Position numbers and translations under genes: made by a program. Below are positions 5,246 through 7,510 of a stretch of 7,510 bases of DNA, in pieces. The notes under the pieces were generated by a model, which had not been told where the DNA came from, did no database searches, and saw only the letters and a list, made by a program, of their open reading frames with translations. Numbering within the stretch: the stretch's first letter is position 1; each line of letters opens with the position of its first letter. This DNA is from Faecalibacterium sp. CAG:74 (GTDB lineage: Bacteria > Bacillota > Clostridia > Christensenellales > Aristaeellaceae). The stretch lies in NCBI GenBank assembly GCA_000437595.1, contig FR899899.1, positions 186 to 7,695 on the forward strand, given 5' to 3'.

Positions 5246-5455
5246 TGGTCGCAAGACCAGCAATCCGGTCGCGCCCATTTGGCGCGACACAGCATAGATG
5301 TTGGAAAGAGCAGCTGGGGGGCGCTCCTGCGGGAGCGCGAAGTTACTGGCAGGAACGCTTCGCTGCCTGCGCCTTGTTGGCTGTTCCCTTGGAGTAGGTT
5401 TGACGAGGAACAGTTGGGGCGTTGCCCCAACCCCCACAAGGGACGCTGTCCCTTG
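5246..5455. repeat. Series of GC-rich hairpins in the convergent intergenic region
   Basis: At least five separate perfect inverted repeats follow one another. TGGTC-GCAA-GACCA is at 5246-5259. GTCGCGCC/GGCGCGAC is at 5268-5275/5281-5288. GCGCTCC/GGAGCGC is at 5321-5327/5332-5338 and, on the minus strand, has the same CGCA loop as stem II. CTGTTCC/GGAACAG (5381-5387/5407-5413) is next, partly overlapping GTTGGGGC-GTT-GCCCCAAC (5413-5431). CAAGGGAC-GCT-GTCCCTTG (5437-5455) ends the series. A GGCAG/CTGCC pair lies at 5348-5367. No gene is evident between 5005 and 5567. The arrangement resembles repetitive extragenic palindrome clusters. Confidence 0.7.
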
Positions 5456-5461
5456 ACCCTG

Positions 5462-5504
5462 CAAGGGGAAGAAAAAGGGACGAAGTCCCCCCCTTGACCC
5501 CTCC
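5462..5504 (-). repeat. Inverted short relative of the structured repeat (copy D)
   Basis: On the minus strand this stretch reads GGGGTCAAGGGGG, then GGACTTCGTCC, then CCCCTTG. These are the same blocks as copies B and C, without GCGATCGC and without stem II directly after. Outer stem arms are 5462-5468 and 5490-5496. It points opposite to copies A-C and lies at the end of the opposite-strand ABC operon. Confidence 0.65.
5471..5489 (-). terminator. Rho-independent terminator of the ABC exporter operon, built from repeat copy D
   Basis: On the minus strand GGGAC-TTC-GTCCC (5489-5477) is followed directly by TTTTTC (5476-5471). It lies about 80 nt after the ABC transporter stop. The outer CAAGGGG/CCCCTTG pairing encloses hairpin and T-run, so it competes with termination or protects the 3' end after it. 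Confidence 0.7.
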
Positions 5505-5567
5505 GCGCGATTGAGTTGGTCGCTTTTCCCTTACTGCTTCCGCGTGTTTATCCTTTTGGCGATTTCC

Positions 5568-7337
5568 TTAGCTTAGCGCAAACTGCGATTGATACAAATT
5601 CGCATAGAACCCCTGCTTCTTCAGCAGCTCCTCATGCGTTCCCTGCTCAATAATATGCCCATCCTTCATCACCAGAATCACATCCGCTTCCTGAATCGTC
5701 GAAAGCCGGTGCGCCACGATGAACGACGTGCGCCCATTCATCAGCCGCGCAAAGGCGGACTGAATCTTGATTTCTGTGCGCGTGTCGATGGAAGACGTCG
5801 CTTCGTCAAGAATCAGCATCGGCGGCAGTTCACCGTTTTCGCCGCCCAGCATCACGCGGGCAATGCAGAGCAGCTGCTTCTGTCCCTGCGAGATGTTGCC
5901 GCCGTTTTCGGTGATAACCGTGTCGTAGCCATCGGGCAGGCGGCGGATGAAGCTGTGCGCGTGGGCGGCTTTCGCGGCGGCGATAACGTCCTCTTCCGAT
6001 GCGTCGGGGCGGCCGTAGGCGATGTTGTCGCGAATCGTGCCCGCCTTCAGCCAAGTGTCCTGCAAGACCATGCCGAAGCTCTTGCGCAGGGAGTGGCGCG
6101 TTGCGTTGCGAATGTCCGTGCCGTCGACAAGAATCGCGCCGCTGTTTACGTCGTAGAAGCGCATCAGCAGGTTAATCATGGTCGTTTTGCCGCAGCCGGT
6201 CGGGCCGACGATGGCGATGCGCTGACCGGGCTTGACGTGCAGGTTGAAGTCCTCAATCAGCGGGCGATCAGGCACATAGCGGAAGCAGACGTCTTTGAGG
6301 TCAACCGTGCCCTTGGGGGAGAGCACGGCGGCGTTTTCCTTGTCCGGCACGCGGTCGTCCTCATCCAGCAGGGAGAAAACGCGCGCGGCGCAGGCGAGAG
6401 CGTTTTGCAGCTCGGTCACAACGCCGGAGATTTCGTTGAAGGGCTTGGCGTACTGGCTGGCGTAGCTGAGGAAAACGCTCAAATCACCCACGGAAATGCC
6501 GCCGCCGACCGCCGACAGCGCGCCGACGAGCGCGACTGCCGCATAGATGATGTTGTTGACCAGACGGGTGGAGGGGTTCGTGAGGCTGGAGAAGAACGTC
6601 GCGTTCAGGCTGACGCGCCCCAGTTCATCGTTGATGCAGTCAAAATCGCTCAGCGAGGCGGCTTCGTGCCCGAAGGACTGCACAACCTTCTGCCCTTCAA
6701 TCAGCTCGTTGATGAGCGCCGTCTGCTGCCCGCGCACACGCGCCTGCTCGGTGAAGTAGTGGTGCGTCTTTCGGGCGATGAAGGACGCGACGAACATCGA
6801 CAGCGGCGTCAGCACCACGACCAGCAGGGCAATCATCCAGTTCTTGATGAGCATGATGGTCAGCGTGCCGACAATCAGCACAACGCCGGTGAACAGCTGC
6901 GTGAAGCCCATGAGCAGACCATCGGAGAAGGTGTCCACATCGGCAATCATGCGGCTGACGAGGTCGCCGGAGGGATGCGCGTCCAGATAGCTCAGCGGCA
7001 GGCGCTGGAGCTTGTGGAATGCCGCGTTGCGCAGGTCACGGCTGATGTTATAGGCAATCTTGTTGTTGCTGGTGGCAAGAAACTGCTGGGCAACCGCGGA
7101 CAGCGCCGCAACGACGGCAATCCACACCGCAAAGACCAGCACGCCGGGCAGATTTACCTGACCCGCGCCGATCATCTGGTCAATCGCCTTGCCGGTCAAA
7201 ATCGGGATGAGCAGCTGCGCCGCCGCGCTCACGCACGCGCAAAGCAGGCTGACAATCACCAGCACCCGATATGGCTTCACATATTGCAGGACGCGCAGGA
7301 GCGTGCCCTTCTGCTGCTTGAGCTTATTGGCCTTCAC
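5568..7337 (-). CDS. ABC exporter, fused membrane and ATPase domains (TM288-like subunit of a heterodimer)
   Basis: Multidrug or lipid exporter half-transporter of the type IV (MsbA/TM287-288) fold, 589 residues, a normal length. Residues about 1-320 form the six-helix membrane domain; 340-589 form the ATPase. Motifs seen: Walker A GPTGCGKTT (378-386), Q-loop Gln426 in VLQDTWL, signature NISQGQKQL (481-489), Walker B MLILDEATSSID (507-518) with catalytic Glu512, and H-loop IVAHRLST (540-547) with His543. The signature has SQGQ instead of SGGQ, common in this subgroup. The start is GTG 7337, overlapping the TGA of the upstream gene (GTGA), so the pair is translationally coupled; no AGGAGG is seen. 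The C-terminus GFYANLYQSQF is typical of TM288-like subunits. The partner is the gene cut by the right edge. Substrate cannot be inferred. Confidence 0.95.
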   Translation of the reverse strand: MKANKLKQQKGTLLRVLQYVKPYRVLVIVSLLCACVSAAAQLLIPILTGKAIDQMIGAGQVNLPGVLVFAVWIAVVAALSAVAQQFLATSNNKIAYNISRDLRNAAFHKLQRLPLSYLDAHPSGDLVSRMIADVDTFSDGLLMGFTQLFTGVVLIVGTLTIMLIKNWMIALLVVVLTPLSMFVASFIARKTHHYFTEQARVRGQQTALINELIEGQKVVQSFGHEAASLSDFDCINDELGRVSLNATFFSSLTNPSTRLVNNIIYAAVALVGALSAVGGGISVGDLSVFLSYASQYAKPFNEISGVVTELQNALACAARVFSLLDEDDRVPDKENAAVLSPKGTVDLKDVCFRYVPDRPLIEDFNLHVKPGQRIAIVGPTGCGKTTMINLLMRFYDVNSGAILVDGTDIRNATRHSLRKSFGMVLQDTWLKAGTIRDNIAYGRPDASEEDVIAAAKAAHAHSFIRRLPDGYDTVITENGGNISQGQKQLLCIARVMLGGENGELPPMLILDEATSSIDTRTEIKIQSAFARLMNGRTSFIVAHRLSTIQEADVILVMKDGHIIEQGTHEELLKKQGFYANLYQSQFALS

Positions 7338-7510
7338 TGCACGTCACTTCCCTTCCGGAACTGGCTTTCGTGGATTTCGCGGTAGACCTCGCACGTCTGC
7401 ATCAGCGCATCGTGCGTGCCGATTCCCACCACATGCCCGTCGTCCAGCACGATAATCTGGTCGGCGTGGCGCAGGGACGAGGTGCGCTGGGAGACGATGA
7501 AGAGCGTCGT
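7334..7510 (-). CDS. ABC exporter, partner subunit with degenerate H-loop (only C-terminal 58 residues in window)
   Basis: The 3' end of a second ABC half-transporter; the 5' part lies beyond the right edge. The visible 58 residues begin within the end of the ATPase domain: TLFIVSQRTSSLRHADQIIV, then LDDGHVVGIGTH and CEVYREIHESQF. The H-loop position, His in active subunits, is Gln in VSQRTSS. The ending YREIHESQF resembles the degenerate-site subunit TM287 of heterodimeric exporters. Its TGA overlaps the next gene's GTG start by 4 nt, which supports one operon and one complex. Walker A, Walker B and signature are not visible, so degeneracy at those sites cannot be judged. Confidence 0.9.
   Translation of the reverse strand, partial: TTLFIVSQRTSSLRHADQIIVLDDGHVVGIGTHDALMQTCEVYREIHESQFRKGSDVQ

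Noticed and set aside
5005..5567. Hidden barstar or other small antitoxin gene after the RNase
   Set aside because: Frames here read through hairpins and repeats and show no barstar-like sequence on either strand.
5589..7385. A 598-codon open frame on the plus strand opposite the ABC transporter
   Set aside because: The minus-strand frame has all ABC motifs in order. The plus-strand product is Arg/Gln/His-rich with no recognisable domain, as expected for the antisense of a GC-rich gene.
1..7510. CRISPR array, insertion sequence or tRNA gene
   Set aside because: No evenly spaced direct repeats, no transposase motif with terminal repeats, and no cloverleaf with a TTCGA-type arm were seen.

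Overview
The window looks like chromosomal DNA from a GC-rich member of the Clostridia (Firmicutes). Supporting signs are strong AGGAGG-type ribosome binding sites, a split ThrE-type exporter, an S. aureus-like RlmH C-terminus, a barnase-family RNase and a TM287/288-type heterodimeric ABC exporter. Base composition is GC-rich by eye. I cannot name the genus.

Layout. (1) 1-872, minus strand: a BtuF-like substrate-binding protein that runs off the left edge. Its leader (873-1260) holds a consensus promoter, a cobalamin riboswitch (about 1036-1232) and a terminator-like hairpin (918-963) just before the ribosome binding site. This is a textbook vitamin B12-repressed corrinoid uptake gene. (2) 1298-2451, plus strand: a second perfect consensus promoter lies back-to-back with the first. 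It drives a family 2 glycosyltransferase after a long leader of about 300 nt. (3) 2725-5004, plus strand: a tightly coupled operon of four genes, each overlapping the next by 4 nt (ATGA). They are the two halves of a split ThrE-like amino-acid exporter, the 23S rRNA methyltransferase RlmH, and a membrane-anchored or secreted barnase-like ribonuclease. A good rho-independent terminator follows. (4) 5005-5567: a convergent intergenic region packed with GC-rich hairpins, including a terminator for the opposite strand. (5) 5568-7510, minus strand: a heterodimeric ABC exporter. The complete subunit has a full set of ATPase motifs. The partner upstream, cut by the right edge, has an H-loop histidine replaced by glutamine.

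The most notable non-coding signal is a family of structured repeats. Three copies lie on the plus strand (about 1455-1521, 2573-2651, 5145-5216) and a shorter inverted relative lies at 5462-5504. Each of the three full copies has a 9-bp stem, the octamer GCGATCGC, and a second 7-bp stem capped by CGCA. Stem bases differ between copies but pairing is mostly kept, so the fold appears to be under selection. All copies sit between transcription units, and the inverted one doubles as the ABC operon's terminator.

The most notable coding signal is the barnase homologue. It keeps the catalytic Glu, Arg and His positions, has Tyr where barnase has Arg59, and has no barstar gene next to it within the window.
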